Shown here in pieces: positions 46,538 to 58,374 of a DNA stretch of 64,000 bases. Within the stretch, counting starts at the first letter, position 1. Every line of letters begins with the position of its first letter. Made by a program: the position numbers and the translations under genes. The notes under the pieces were generated by a model. It had not been told where the DNA came from. It searched no databases and was given only the letters and a program-made list of their open reading frames with translations. Source of the DNA: Orientallactaga sibirica (Eukaryota > Chordata > Mammalia > Rodentia > Dipodidae); assembly GCA_036365145.1 (NCBI GenBank), contig JAEOAD010000040.1:10436501-10500500 (forward strand), in the 5' to 3' direction.

Positions 46538-46795
46538 TGTGGTGGTTTGATTCAGGTGTACCCCATAAACTCAGGTGTTCTGAATGCTGGGTTCACAGCT
46601 GATGGGGATTTATGAATTAACCCCTCTTGGAGGCCGTGTATTGTTGGTATTGGGCTTATGGGAATTATAGCCAGTGTCCCCTTGCCAGTGTTTGTCACCC
46701 TCTCCTATTCCTGTTGTCCACCCCTCAAGTCTGTAAGCCAAAATAACCCCCCAACCAAAAAAAAGGAACCAACAGATATATTAAAGGGAACCAAA
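46538..46795 (+). mobile_element. MaLR 3' LTR, truncated
   Basis: Starts 'tgtggtggtttgattcag' right after the polypurine tract. It continues 'ctcaggtgttctgaatgctg', 'gatttatgaattaacccctc' and 'gtctgtaagccaaaataacc' (poly(A) signal region). The U5 end is replaced by an A-rich stretch, so the LTR is 3'-truncated. Confidence 0.65.
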
Positions 46796-47149
46796 AGGTG
46801 GTGAATTGTTGAAACCTCAGGTAAAACCCAGTTTCTTCTGCCTTACAAATTCCTGTACACTAAGTGCACTGCGTAATCTAACAAATTACCTTTGTTCATT
46901 TCTTCAAATCATGGACCTACTTAAATGTTGTGTATGATTTTTAATAAGAGAAGTTTCAATTTACTTTTATAAAAGTCATTATGCCTAAACAGGGCAACTC
47001 CACAGGGCTGTTTTGCCAACTCATCTCATAAATTACCATGTAACTGCCTACATCACACACACATTGTAGGTTCTTCATTTCTACCAGAAAGAAACTGCAG
47101 GTTTAGTGACACTTTTATCATTCCCAAGCTTATATCAAAGCCTATAATC
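46796..47149. other. Single-copy stretch
   Basis: Nothing recognised. Confidence 0.5.
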
Positions 47150-47164
47150 TACTCTTCTTTCTTC

Positions 47165-47320
47165 TTTTTTGTTGGGGGTTGCGGGGGGGTTCTGATGTAT
47201 GGACTCACGTTAGCTCAGGCTGACCTGGAATTCACTATGTAGTCTCAGGGTGGCCTTGAACTCACTGCAATCCTCCGACCTCTGCCTGGGATTAAAGGCA
47301 TGGGCCAACACTCCCGGCCA
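47165..47320 (-). mobile_element. B1 SINE with 14-bp TSD
   Basis: Reverse-complement B1 with 'caggctgacctggaattcac' and 'gaactcactgcaatcctccg'. A short internal deletion falls after 'cctctgcctg'. It is flanked by 'tactcttctttctt' at 47150-47163 and by the related 'tactcttctttctt' at 47321-47334. Confidence 0.9.
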
Positions 47321-47334
47321 TACTCTTCTTTCTT

Positions 47335-47828
47335 TTTACCAACAATTATTAATATAGTTAAAGCAATAACAGTAACAAAAATAGAGCAATAGTTTGACAT
47401 TTGTAACAGAGAAAAATTTGTCAGAAGATAGAATCTGTGTAAATATTGTGGGGATTAAGCTAAATGATAGGGAGGGTACACTGAAGGCTACACGCCCTCA
47501 AATTGATGCAGAGAGCCATGCAACACAGCAAAACAAAATACCTTGTGTAAATAGTCTAAGAGGACAGACAAAAACTGCACAGCCAGATGTAATCTAGAAA
47601 ATAAAGTGGCATGAGGGAACTTGATAAAGGTCACAATATTATTTCAGCGTGATGAACAGCCTAGAATAAGAAATGCAAATGAGCAAATACAGTACAGAAG
47701 AAAGTCAGTCCTATCCCTACCTTGGTGAGCCCTGGAGCAGCGTGACCGCATGTTGACCATTACTATTTCTCTTTTTCTTATACTGTAGGCTTTTGTTCTC
47801 CCTCCTTACCCAACACAGACCACCCCAC

Positions 47829-47871
<43 letters not shown>

Positions 47872-48384
47872 GGTGTGGCTGTGCAAATTGGATGTGTTTT
47901 AAAATTTTAATTAATTAATTTAAAAATACAATGATTAACTCATGTTCAAATGTTCATGATGGGAAAACGAGAACCAAAAAGTCTGAAACTACAATATTTT
48001 GACTAATCTTCACAGTTATCTCTTAGTCACAGTGACTTTTTTCTACATAAAGTTAGAAAAGTAGTCATTTACTTCCATCAAAAGCAGATACTCTGTTGTA
48101 CCATGGCTTCACCAAAACAAAAATATTGAAAAATTTTCAATCTTCCCCTTCCCGTTGCCTCAGTTTACCACCCGTAGAAATAAAATTTTGAATTCAACTT
48201 TAAAAGTAAGAAGACATTGTCTCAGGACCTTGAACTGTACTTTCCTTCCAGACAAAGTTCTCTTTGAATTCAGGAAATCCACAAAAACCGTGTGTTATTT
48301 TGCTTGAGGAGGTCCAATATGATCAAAAAGGGCCACTTTAAGTCTATGACCAATAAGAACAAGACCATATATTTTATTTAGAAA
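47335..48384. other. Single-copy stretch with (AC)n
   Basis: No gene recognised. An (AC)n tract of about 21 units lies at 47827-47868. Confidence 0.45.
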
Positions 48385-48519
48385 AAATGAAAACTGCAGC
48401 TGAAGAGATTCCCTAGTTGATAAACACTTGCTACACAATCATGAAGACCCGAGTTCAGATCCCCAGAACCCACCTAGAGCTGCACACAGTAATAAGTATC
48501 GGTGACCCTAAGAACTGGA
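48385..48519 (+). mobile_element. B3-like SINE head
   Basis: 'gcagctgaagagattcccta' and 'cgagttcagatccccagaac' (B-box region) mark a plus-strand tRNA-derived SINE, cut off by a minus-strand SINE fragment. Confidence 0.5.
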
Positions 48520-48610
48520 TAGAGTGCCACCTTGTGCTTCTGGTTTATGTGGGTACTGGGGAATCGAGCCTTGAACTGGGGTCCTTAGGCTTCACACGCA
48601 AGCACTTAAC
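48520..48610 (-). mobile_element. B2-like SINE fragment
   Basis: 'ggtttatgtgggtactgggg' to 'gaactggggtccttaggctt' and 'acgcaagcacttaac' is the antisense head half of the subfamily seen at 19705. It appears joined to the B3-like head without a visible TSD. Confidence 0.6.
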
Positions 48611-48639
48611 ATGTATATGGACCTCCAAACTTTTGGGCC

Positions 48640-49330
48640 AATCAAACAACAAGTTTAAGTGAATATGCAGTAGCTATGAAAGCAGCTATCAAAGGTTGAA
48701 AAGTTAAAAGGTAAAGAGAGTAATCACAGGAAAATTATTTCTGAAGTCAGAACACCATACTGTGCTAAATTGTCTTTTCTGGTTGGTTGCTGTGTAATGA
48801 ATTTCCAATCAATACTTGTAGTGTACACATATATAGAAAAAAAATTAGCAAATGCATTTTACCTTTTAACTTTGCAGATAATCCTATTGTACCAGAAAAT
48901 TGCAAATAATTCAGAAATGGAAAAGAACAGATGAGAAATTAGAAGAAAAAAACACTGACAAAAACAGGGTAAATGCATTTTGCTGAAAGGTAGCCAAAGC
49001 TGCTTTGCGCAAGAAACAACGCTCTAGTCGAACAGGCATCATTTGTGTTAGTGGTGTCTGAAAACATCCTGTTCTCAAGCTTTGACTCATTTCTGTTTAC
49101 TATAATGCAGCTCCATTTACATTTGCTCTAAATATATAAACTTTCCTCTCAAGACTTTTATTTGTATCGAATGCACAGTGGGCCTATTCTACAAAAGCCT
49201 CTGCCATATAGCTTTGCATGACATTTGTGTAAAATATGTTGTGAGCCTTCATTCCATTTTATTAAGCTTGTGCTTCTCAATACATTTAAGGCAGCAATGA
49301 GGCCCAGAGTCATGATACCATCCTGGAAGC
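48640..49330. other. Single-copy stretch
   Basis: Nothing recognised. Confidence 0.5.
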
Positions 49331-49332
49331 CT

Positions 49333-49445
49333 GTATTCTGCCAGAACATGGAAGGTAGAGGCAGGGGATCCTGAGTTCAAAGCCAGCCTGGTCTGGGCTA
49401 TGCAGTGATAATGTGTGAAAAACATAAACACACACACACAAAAAA
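49333..49445 (+). mobile_element. B1-like fragment
   Basis: 'aaggtagaggcaggggatcc' then 'tgagttcaaagccagcctgg' resembles the right half of a B1. The left arm is missing and the copy is diverged. Confidence 0.5.
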
Positions 49446-49930
49446 TTGAAAAATGAAAGATCACCACAGAAGAAAAAAAGAAACCATATTTCCCTACTTT
49501 CAAGCACTTAAGCTTTATACAGCAATTTATTTCATTATTTCTATCAGGTACCTGTTAAGTATTTAGTGTGCACATGTATGTGTGTGTGTGAGGAGCAGGG
49601 AATACATACTATGCGTGTTCTGCCTGTACTTATTTCTACATGAAATAAAACTCACTATGTAATTCCACCTTTAGATATTTTTACTTCTCTATTTTGGACT
49701 GCCTTAATAGAAAAATATTTGGTGCCTTAATGTTCTTGAAAAAGCATATAATATTAAATTATAATGGTGCTGTATAAAACTTCACATCAGACTGAAATGA
49801 TTAGAATATGCTTAATAATATATATGACAAATTACATGAAAAATTTGTAAAATACATCATTATTTCCATTTTTGAATTTATAATGTTTCAAAGGCTATTC
49901 AGATATAATAACATTTAAAAATTCAAAAAG

Positions 49931-50170
49931 AGGCTGGAAAGTTGGCTTAGCGGTTAAGGTGCTTGCCTGCAAAGCCTAAGGACCCAGGTTCAATTCTCCA
50001 GGTCCCACATAAGCCAGATGCATAAGGTGGTGCATGCATTGGAGTTCGTTTGCAGTGGATAGATGCCTTGGTGTGCCCATTCTTTCTCTCTCTCTCTTTC
50101 TCTCAGTTTCTGTACCTCTCTGTCTTAAATAAAAATAAAATAAAATAAAATAAGCTTTAAAAAATCTGTT
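49931..50170 (+). mobile_element. B2-like SINE with TSD
   Basis: Full-length short-subfamily SINE with 'ggcttagcggttaaggtgct' and an AAAAT-type tail. Flanks 'taaaaattcaaaaa' (ending about 49929) and 'taaaaaattcaaaaa' (starting about 50170) form a near-exact TSD. Confidence 0.9.
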
Positions 50171-50223
50171 TAAAAAATTCAAAAAAATTTATCATCAGCT
50201 CTCATTACTAATAAAAATAAGAT

Positions 50224-50442
50224 GGGTGCTGGGGAGATGGATTAGCAGTTAAGGCACTTGCCTGCAAAGCCAAAGGACCCAGGTTTGTTTCCCCAGGACC
50301 TATGTTAGCCAGATTCACAATGGGGTGCAGGTGTCTGGAGTTTGTTTACAGTTGCTGGAGGTCCTGGTCCAACCCTTCTCTCTTTCTCTCCCTCTCTCTT
50401 CCCCTTTTTCTTGGTCAAATAAAGAAATAAATGCATACATAT
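50224..50442 (+). mobile_element. B2-like SINE, short subfamily
   Basis: Second plus-strand SINE within 60 bp. 'ggggagatggattagcagtt' at the head; B-box 'ggtttgtttccc' is degenerate; C/T-rich tract and an A-rich tail. More diverged than its neighbour. Confidence 0.85.
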
Positions 50443-50568
50443 ATAAATTGGAAGAAAGAGACACATATTTCAGACTGAATTCCTGAATTTAAATAGGAAA
50501 ATATATTTTATATCTTATTTTATTTAGAATTAGAACATAGACATAACTGACACAAAGAATATACTCTT

Positions 50569-50857
50569 TTTAATTTTTTTATTATTTTTAATTTATTTTT
50601 GGAGAGAGACACAGAGAGACAGACAGAGAGAGAGGGTTGAGGGAGACAGATAGAGATGGCGGCACTAGCAGTCTCTCAGCTGCTGTGAACAAAATCCAGA
50701 TGTGTGCCCCCTTGTGGGCAAGTGCGGCATTGCACCCTTGCGTCACTTTGCATCTGGCTAAACGTGGGACCTGGAGATTGGAACCGCTGGAGATTGGAAC
50801 CAGAGTTCTTAGGCTTAGGAGGCAGGCACCTTAACTGCTAAGCCATCTCTCCAGCCC
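50569..50857 (-). mobile_element. B2-like SINE, long subfamily, exact 15-bp TSD
   Basis: Minus-strand long-subfamily copy close to those at 7063 and 26705. Flanked by 'aaagaatatactctt' at 50554-50568 and 50858-50872. Recent. Confidence 0.93.
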
Positions 50858-50872
50858 AAAGAATATACTCTT

Positions 50873-51704
50873 AAAATACATTTTATGGCGTCATATTTCT
50901 TCATCCAGATCATTTATTTGTCTTCTCAGTTATCAAAGAAAATACTTAAAAAGTAACCTTTATGTAGCTTTTATTAATGATTAAAAACTAGAAAGAGATG
51001 ATTCCTCACACAAACTACAAAAGTTATTGAATTATATTCCTGGTCATCATTAAATACTGTTGCCTTATATATGAAGCTGTCTTTCTAAATAACATGTGTT
51101 TTAGAATAGTAAAACTTAATTTAATTATAGGGAATTTTATGAAATGTTCTAAAAGTAATAGAGTTATAATGAATATATAAATTACCTGATATATGAAATA
51201 ACTTACAGGTGGTTTATTTATTGTAATCAAATATTAGCAATATTTGTCACACTGATGATTCATTGAAAATTTGTTCTTAAGAGTTTAATTTCCTAGTTTA
51301 TATGTACTATGTTTTGTTTTTCTTGTATTTTCATGTCTGATTACTGATTAAAATGAAAAATGTTGCGGTATTTCACATATAGTATTTCAGGTGAAAATAT
51401 TTCTTAAACTGTCAAAATTTTATTCTTGTAGATGAGAAATCTTCATATGTTAATAACTTGACAAATTTAGACATTTGCAAATGAGATAATGCATTTTGAT
51501 GCAAGAAATGAGTCATCTGTTTAAATATTGATTCAAAATTTAATCACAATACTTTATTGATCTTTTGTCATAAAAGCCCTACCAAAAAAATTATAACTAA
51601 TTATAAAAAATGTTTTCCTTTTGACTTTTTGAATTCATTGTTAGGAAATATATGGAATGCTTGTTCAGAGTAAAAGCTTAACATTTTCAAAGGCTTTAAT
51701 GCAG

Positions 51705-51735
<31 letters not shown>

Positions 51736-52246
51736 CACACACTAAAAGCAGATGGGCTAAATAATTATGAGTGTATGTTTATATGTGTGCATGTGCATTC
51801 AAATATGTAGATTAGGAAATGAAAAACAAAAAAAAAAAGAAGGGCTTAAAATGTGCTGAAAGGTTGTAATATCTAAAGGTGATGTTGCGATCAGTGTGGT
51901 ATATGGTACAGAGTCTTCACTGAGAGCAATTTCAGGGGAATTGGCTCATGCCCAGTAAACTGGAATAACAGCATTACTATCTGAAAGTTTTTAAAGATTT
52001 TTTAAAATGATTACTCTTAAAAGACTAAAGGGAAAGAAAAAAAACAGTAACAAAGGACTGTTTCTTTGACAAAAAACTTTTGAGATAAGTTTTAGAGAAT
52101 AGTTTTATGACAAACCAATGTCAAAACTCTGAGGGAAAAAAAAATGGCTTTAAAGAAAGGTCAGTGAGTGAAGATACATGACAGGTCCTAACCTATTTAT
52201 GTGAAGAGTTTTGACTTTATAGAACAAAATGTCAAAATGGATGCCT
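50873..52246. other. AT-rich single-copy stretch with (AC)n
   Basis: No gene recognised. An (AC)n tract lies at 51704-51732. Confidence 0.5.
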
Positions 52247-52255
52247 CTTTTTTTT

Positions 52256-52461
52256 TTCTTTTTAAAACTTTCATTTATTTATGAGAGTGAGTGAGAGAAA
52301 GAGAGAGTGAATGGGCATGCCAGGGCCTCTAGCCACTGCAGATCAACTCCATTGTCATGTGCCATCATGTACATCTAGCTTACATGTGTTCTGGGTAATC
52401 GAACCTGAGTACTTAAGCTTTGCAGGCAAGTATCTTAACTGCTAACTCATCCCTCCAGCCC
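52256..52461 (-). mobile_element. B2-like SINE, short subfamily
   Basis: Minus-strand SINE from the T-rich tail to 'catccctccagcccc'. A probable TSD is 'gcctcttttttt' on both sides (about 52244 and 52465). Confidence 0.85.
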
Positions 52462-52979
52462 CAGCCTCTTTTTTTAAAAGTATGGGATGTAACTGATTCT
52501 ACCTTAGAAAAGTTAGAAGGTGCCTTATGTTGTGAACATGATCTCATAGTACTATCATAGGGAAGTTGCTTTAATTTGTACCATGAATTTGATGTATGTT
52601 CTGATAATTTAATACTTAATTAAGGTCTACTTGGTGACATTGTTATTTTTATTGAAAGTATTGGTGCATTTGCTAGTAACTCCACTACTTTTCATTTTAA
52701 ACAGATCATATGTAGGCTGATACAATGTAGAGCAAGTTGAAAAGTGGCTTAAAGGATACATAGGTTTATGTCTGCCTAATATAGTGGAGTGAGAAATATA
52801 CAATCAAGAATAACGGGGCTGGCCTCGAAGTGCTCTACACTGAGGCCTTGTGTCTTCAGGCTGTTTTGTGGTTGTTTTTAAGGTCCACCTCTACACTCAT
52901 AAGCAAAGTAGAGGCAAAGAAAATGGTGGTGGGACGATTCTTCTAGAAGACTTGCAACTTCTCTTCATCCAGACCCTTT
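52462..52979. other. Single-copy stretch
   Basis: Nothing assigned. The part from 52820 to 52979 is GC-richer and directly precedes the ERVL-type LTR. Confidence 0.45.
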
Positions 52980-53521
52980 TGTGTTGGTTAAGTTCTGTTG
53001 TCAACTTGTTCAGCATAGAAATCCATAGGCACTCCTCTTGGGTGGGTCTATGAAGTTCCTTCCAGGAAGGATTAACTGAAGCTGGACGTACTTCCTCCAG
53101 AATGGGAGTTCTTCCGGTGGTGTATGGACGACATGCCAAGAAAACACAGGCAGTCTTCCCCTGGCTTCTCTTCCTATTCATTGTCAAGTGTTTGTAACCT
53201 GACTACCCTCACTTGCATGAGCATCTACCCGGTTTCAACAGGTTTCAACAATCCTTTATCACCCTTGGAAAGAAGTTTCCTCAGTCTTCCCTCATGGACT
53301 GAAGACCAGCTGTGTTCCAGGAATCCTTTCAGGACTCAGTGCTGGATTGGGACTGCTGAGGCTTCCAGCCTTGTGCACTGAGATCCTGTGGCAATCCTCA
53401 ACCCTCAAGCCTGCCTACAGTTATTGGTGGAATGCTGTAATCTAATCCAATGTACCCCTTTACCTTTTAATACAAACTCGCTGTGTGGCTTCTGCTCCTC
53501 TAGAGAACCCTGACTAACACG
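52980..53521 (+). mobile_element. ERVL-type LTR (MT2/MLT2-like), likely 5' LTR
   Basis: Starts 'tgtgttggttaagttctg' with 'ttgtcaacttg', continues 'cctcttgggtgggtctatga' and 'aaggattaactgaagctgga', and ends 'cctctagagaaccctgacta' plus 'acac'. These are the characteristic start and end of MT2/MLT2 LTRs. Length about 540 bp. Confidence 0.7.
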
Positions 53522-53800
53522 GATCGCAGTACCAGGAGTGGTTCTAGAGAAAGAGAGTTGAATGGGTGGATTTCTCTGGTGGGCTGGCTGTTACCTGGAG
53601 CTGGATTTCCAACTTCAGTGCTAATAAAGGCTGGGCTGGTAACAAGAATACTGACAATCCATGGTGTGAGCTATTTAATTATTCCCTTAATTATATTCTA
53701 TTTCATTTCAGTCTTCAACATTTTATAGAACTACTTGGGAGACATGGTCAAATGGTCAAGCAGAGCCCAAAGGGGGAATTTAGGCATTGTACTTCCTGAG
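53522..53800 (+). mobile_element. ERVL 5' internal leader with PBS-like site
   Basis: Immediately after the LTR, 'gtaccaggagtgg' at 53529-53541 matches the leucine-tRNA primer-binding-site core typical of ERVL. About 250 bp of leader-like sequence follows and then stops being recognisable. No gag or pol is visible. Confidence 0.5.
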
Positions 53801-54109
53801 ATGTGGTCAGCTACACACTTACAAAAGTCCATGCGACCTATCATAATGTAAGTGGTCGCTCTTTGGTCATGCTTGAGGGTATCTGTACATACGAAAGAGA
53901 AAGCACAGCTTACTAATTTTTTAAATAAACATGTCTTCTGTGATAATTATATGAAATATCACTAATGCAGTCCTACTTTGTTTAATGAGAGTCAGCCATC
54001 TGCTGCATAGCAGAGCATAGCATAGCTTTCTTCTAATGTCCACTCATAATGACGGAGAGTTTTGGGTTCAGGCAAGGATTAAATTCCATAAAGTTGCAAG
54101 ATATCTCAG

Positions 54110-54389
54110 ATCGATGGATCCAAACTTTTGGGTCCTTGTCTGCCTTAGCCAAGAATTGAAAACATAGACTATGAGAAGAGTTATTTATGAATTATAAGGT
54201 TTATTTTACAGAGATTTAGGATACAGAGTGAAGGCTAGCTGAAAAGCCCTAGCTGGAAAGAAATTCTCTGCCTTGCCAATCTGGAAAAAGGGAGGGAAGA
54301 TGGTGAAAATCTCCGTCACATGGAGAAGTCTCCAGTGAAGAACCATCTGTAAAAGGCAGATGTACACATGTGCATGCACACATGAACAT

Positions 54390-54427
<38 letters not shown>

Positions 54428-54998
54428 CAAAGCATGAGAGTCCAGGCAAAAATATCCTCTTCATAAAGGGAGTCAGAGGAGACAAAGGACTGGGGGCTTA
54501 AAGAGATGGTTCATATAATGAAACAGGAAAGAACCCCAAAATAAAATCCATGCGGAAAGCAAGCAGGAAAATGCCCAGGCACAGAGTAACCCTCCCTGTT
54601 CCCAGAAGGCCTGGGACAAGAGAGAGTTTACTAAAGCAAGGACCAGGAGACTCAGGGGCCAGGAGAATCCAGGGTCCCAGGAGAATTTTACGCAGGCTCC
54701 TCTATATGGGTCAGCCATCCAATTCAGATGAATCACATCATCAGACTCCGGTGTGTAAGGGAGAGGCCTGATTGGTTGTTGGTCTGAAGAGGCTGACTCA
54801 GGAAAGGCCAGCACAGGTGCGCTAAACGAGGAAGAGGGAGAAGGCCATTGCTGAAGTGTTGCTTGTGTCCATCTTGGTTGAGACCATGTCAGACGTGGTT
54901 CTAGAACTGCCAGGGAAGGCAAGGTGGCATCTCCTTGGGCCTCTGTCCATGGCTAGCTACCTATGAAAAATCTATCTTGCTCATATTCTCCTTCAACA
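54110..54998 (-). mobile_element. Probable solo LTR, class uncertain
   Basis: Read on the minus strand, it opens 'tgttgaaggagaatatgagc' (54998), has a CCAAT-type 'aaccaatcagg' near 54770, a TATA-like 'catatagagg' near 54710, and AATAAA in 'gtaaaataaacc' near 54205, followed by a U5-like tail. GC content is higher than its surroundings. An (AC)n tract sits inside (54388-54423). No TSD was found, so limits and class (ERV1-like?) are tentative. Confidence 0.4.
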
Positions 54999-57849
54999 CC
55001 TTTTCCTGTCGGCTTACTATAGTGAATGCTCTATTTTAGGTGTTCTTGGAAGATCCCTATTATTAGAATTTACCTAAAACCCTTAGCTATTATGTCACTC
55101 TCCTGCAGTATTATTGTCCCTGATGATGTGCAGGCCTTGTCCCCTCCATCACTTCTGGTGCATCTGCGCAAAAGGCTAGCAAATGAGAGGACATTTCCTG
55201 AGTCATCGATGTGAAATAATACATCCTGGTGATTTCCACACCTTTCAGCTGATCTCGGTTGAATCATTCGTAGTACTTGTGCATGTAATTAGTTGTGTCC
55301 TCTTTGTTGCCTGATGTCTAAGTAGAATCTAAGTCCAGTGAAGGCAGGATCTCTTATGTTCAGGATCACTCGACTACCCAGGCTCTCCGTAGAACTGAAA
55401 GAGGATTGAAATGGATAACAGAATTTCTAATAGATGAAAGGCAGGTTTTGGATAGAGCCACTCATGATATTGAAGCCTAGTGGATTTGGTGAAGATGTTA
55501 CAAAATTCTGTAGCATCACCTGGCTAAATGAAACCTAGTCTTTACCTTGGTCAATTGTCATCCCACAGAAGGCATCATGGACTATGGCCTGGTCAGCCCA
55601 CTGCTGGCACATCACCCACAGCACCTATATTTTCTCCAATGTTACTTGAAGCTGAATGGAGCCTTCAATTTATACTAATGAAATGGAGAACTTTTCCTTT
55701 CTATTTAATATCATGTATTTTTTATACAGAAAACCCAGGACCATGTTAATGTATGAGTTACGTCTGACTAAGGAAATGCTATGACAAATACAGTCCCAAG
55801 TAAGAAGTTTCTAGTACAACAATGTATGCACAGTGACAACATGCCAGTGATCAGAGAATAGGCTGCAGGCTTGCCATTTAATGGTGATGAACAAAGTAAC
55901 CTTGGGGTACAAAATACAAAAAGTCCATGCTTCAACGTGCTAGAACTTTTTGACAATATATCTTTACTAACAGAACAAAACAAAAACAGAGTTATTGCTG
56001 GAGAAATAGAATTCAAAGGAATATCGGTTGTAGCTTCCCTAGGGACACACTAGGTGAAAATTGCAAGATATCATTTCAGTAAGGGATAAAAGTAATTCCA
56101 GGAGGTTAGGAGAAGACAGACCGTCTCCAAATTCATTTATCAGAGGGCCTGCTGCTCCCAGTTGAAGTCAGGTGAAAAAACAATAAATATTTGCAAAGTA
56201 AATTTATCAGTACCCAGAAATTTTAATAAATAAGAGGTCGAAAGAATACAGCACAGCACTTTAAGGCTTTGCCAAATTCTGTAAGTGAAAATTGATTGCA
56301 AAGGAGGAAAAAATAACAAAAGGAAAGAAAAATACAGTGATGTATTGAAGAGGTGCTGTTCTCATTTATATCACATGTTTCAGATTCAGTTTGACTCATA
56401 AAATGACTGCACAGTGTAATTTGGGACAAGTAATTAGTACACAAAACACAGACCTGAATTTTGATCCAGATCAGTAGTAGAAAGAACAGCAAAAATACTA
56501 AAAATGCTTAGGACCAAAAGAGTTGGATATTTACTAAAGTTAGGGGAATTTTAAGATGAAAAAGAACTTTTTTTAGAAACAAGATCGAATCATATACATC
56601 TGTCTCCAAATTGAGAAGAGTAAAGACACACTTCCTTAAAACGTATTCAACCATACAGTCAAAACATGTATTCATAAAACAGTGCTTTGGAATAAACACT
56701 GTTTCCATAGATTTAACAGACTGGCTTTTCTTATGAATCAGGGTTTTCCATAGTATGAATTAGGTTTTGACCCTTATCAGACTAACGAAAAACTGAAAAA
56801 AAAAAAAAAAGGTATTTGCTTAGTCAGAGAAATGTCTTTGTGGAAGTTTATATTTGGCATTGATTCATTAAAGGAAACTTATGTGTCCTGAGTGTTTTTC
56901 CATAGTAAATACTCTGTTCTTGTTATATTTTTGGTCCGTGTACTCAGAGCTTAGTGGAGTCTTCCAGTCCACTTTGCCTTTCTGATTTCCACCTTAAATA
57001 GCAATCTCAATCTAAACAATTTTGTTTACATCTCTCCAGTATGTTCTTTTCTTTTTTCTCTACCTGTAATAACAGACACTGCACACATTTAAATCCTCAC
57101 CATTTCTAATGCGGACCATTGCATGCAAGTCAACTGATTCACCTCAGATTAGAAAAGCAGAAAATTTTCATGCATCGTAGCTTGGGACCCTCAAGTCACT
57201 TTATGGTAAAACATTGATGCCCTGCAGTGGAAGAGTAAATCACACTATAATTTGTGCTTTTTCTTTCTATCTTCCAACTCATTGCTTTTGTACCATTTGC
57301 TGACTTCCTCTGTGGCTCCATAAACAATTTGTGATGTTTTTATCCCCATTGATGCATTTGTGACATAAATGGTTCCTGTCAATCTTGGAAACAATGTTAA
57401 AATTATACTGTGCTGAGACACATGTATGGAAATGAATGTTCTACCAGCCCAAAAGGAGAGGTGCTATTACTCCCAGGCATACAAAAGGAACAGGGTCACA
57501 TATACTGTACACTTTCACAAATCCATTTAGTAATTTTGGGAGCTGAAATATATGTGCTGGCATCCTTGTTCCAAGTGCCATGCAGCTAAATTTTGTAGTT
57601 GGATATAATTACTTATTATTCTAAAATACAATAGGATCTTCTTAAATATGTTCCATTTTCAGTGAGCTAAGTCCACATGGAAGTTCTCACTTGTTCTATA
57701 ATCATTTCCTGCCTTCACTAAAACTGGAGCTTACTGTCACAATGCAGCTTTTGAGAAAACAGCACATCCGTTTCTTTTTTTTCCTATATTACCAACTAGC
57801 TACAGGGTTCTATGCACATAGTGTAATTCACAAATATCTGTTAAATAAT
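54999..57849. other. Single-copy stretch, no gene recognised
   Basis: 2.9 kb with no recognisable repeat or gene. A 15-A run lies at about 56797. Confidence 0.45.
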
Positions 57850-58130
57850 ATTTCATCATGTATAATAAATATACATATATCATATATAAAATAAATGCAC
57901 TTTGTTATGTTATATATGTATAATAAATGTATACAATAAATGTCCATTTAAATATGTGCATATACATTTTAAACAATATTCTATTATATATAGTAAATAT
58001 ATAATATAAACACATACATGAAGTACTATATATTATTATACACACTTAATGTATATGCATTAATATATGCATAAATATATTATATGTAATAAATACAAAG
58101 TAATATAAATGCATACATATATACATGGAT
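57850..58130. repeat. AT-rich low-complexity tract
   Basis: Repeated variants of 'tataataaatgtata' and 'atatatgcataaatat' without a fixed period. It is a degenerate AT-rich satellite-like tract. Confidence 0.7.
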
Positions 58131-58187
58131 TTCACATAGTAGGTTTACATGCTTGGGCCCAAGTTTCATTCCCATTAAAATGGTGTT

Positions 58188-58369
58188 AAAGGCTGGAGAG
58201 ATGTCTTAGAAATGTGTGTGAAGCCTAAGGATCCATGTTCAATTCCTCATAACCCACATAAGCCGGACGCACGTGGTGGCACATGTGTCTGGCATTCGTT
58301 TGCAGGGGCTAGAGGTCCTGGAGCACATGCTATCTCACTCTCTCTCAAATAAATGATTAAGTAAATATA
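58188..58369 (+). mobile_element. B2-like SINE with TSD
   Basis: 'aggctggagagatgtcttag' head with a deletion in the tRNA-like part. Short tail. Flanked by 'attaaaatggtg' (about 58175) and 'attaaaatggtg' (about 58370). Confidence 0.88.
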
Positions 58370-58374
58370 TTAAA

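Noticed and set aside
54473..54922. 149-codon minus-strand frame, the longest in the window
   Set aside because: It lies in a GC-rich block that looks like an LTR (CCAAT, TATA, poly(A) signal in order). No domain, and tryptophan/leucine/serine-rich composition from C/T-rich DNA.
52820..54960. CpG island or promoter in the GC-richer 53-55 kb part
   Set aside because: CpG dinucleotides are sparse, and the GC content is accounted for by LTR sequence.
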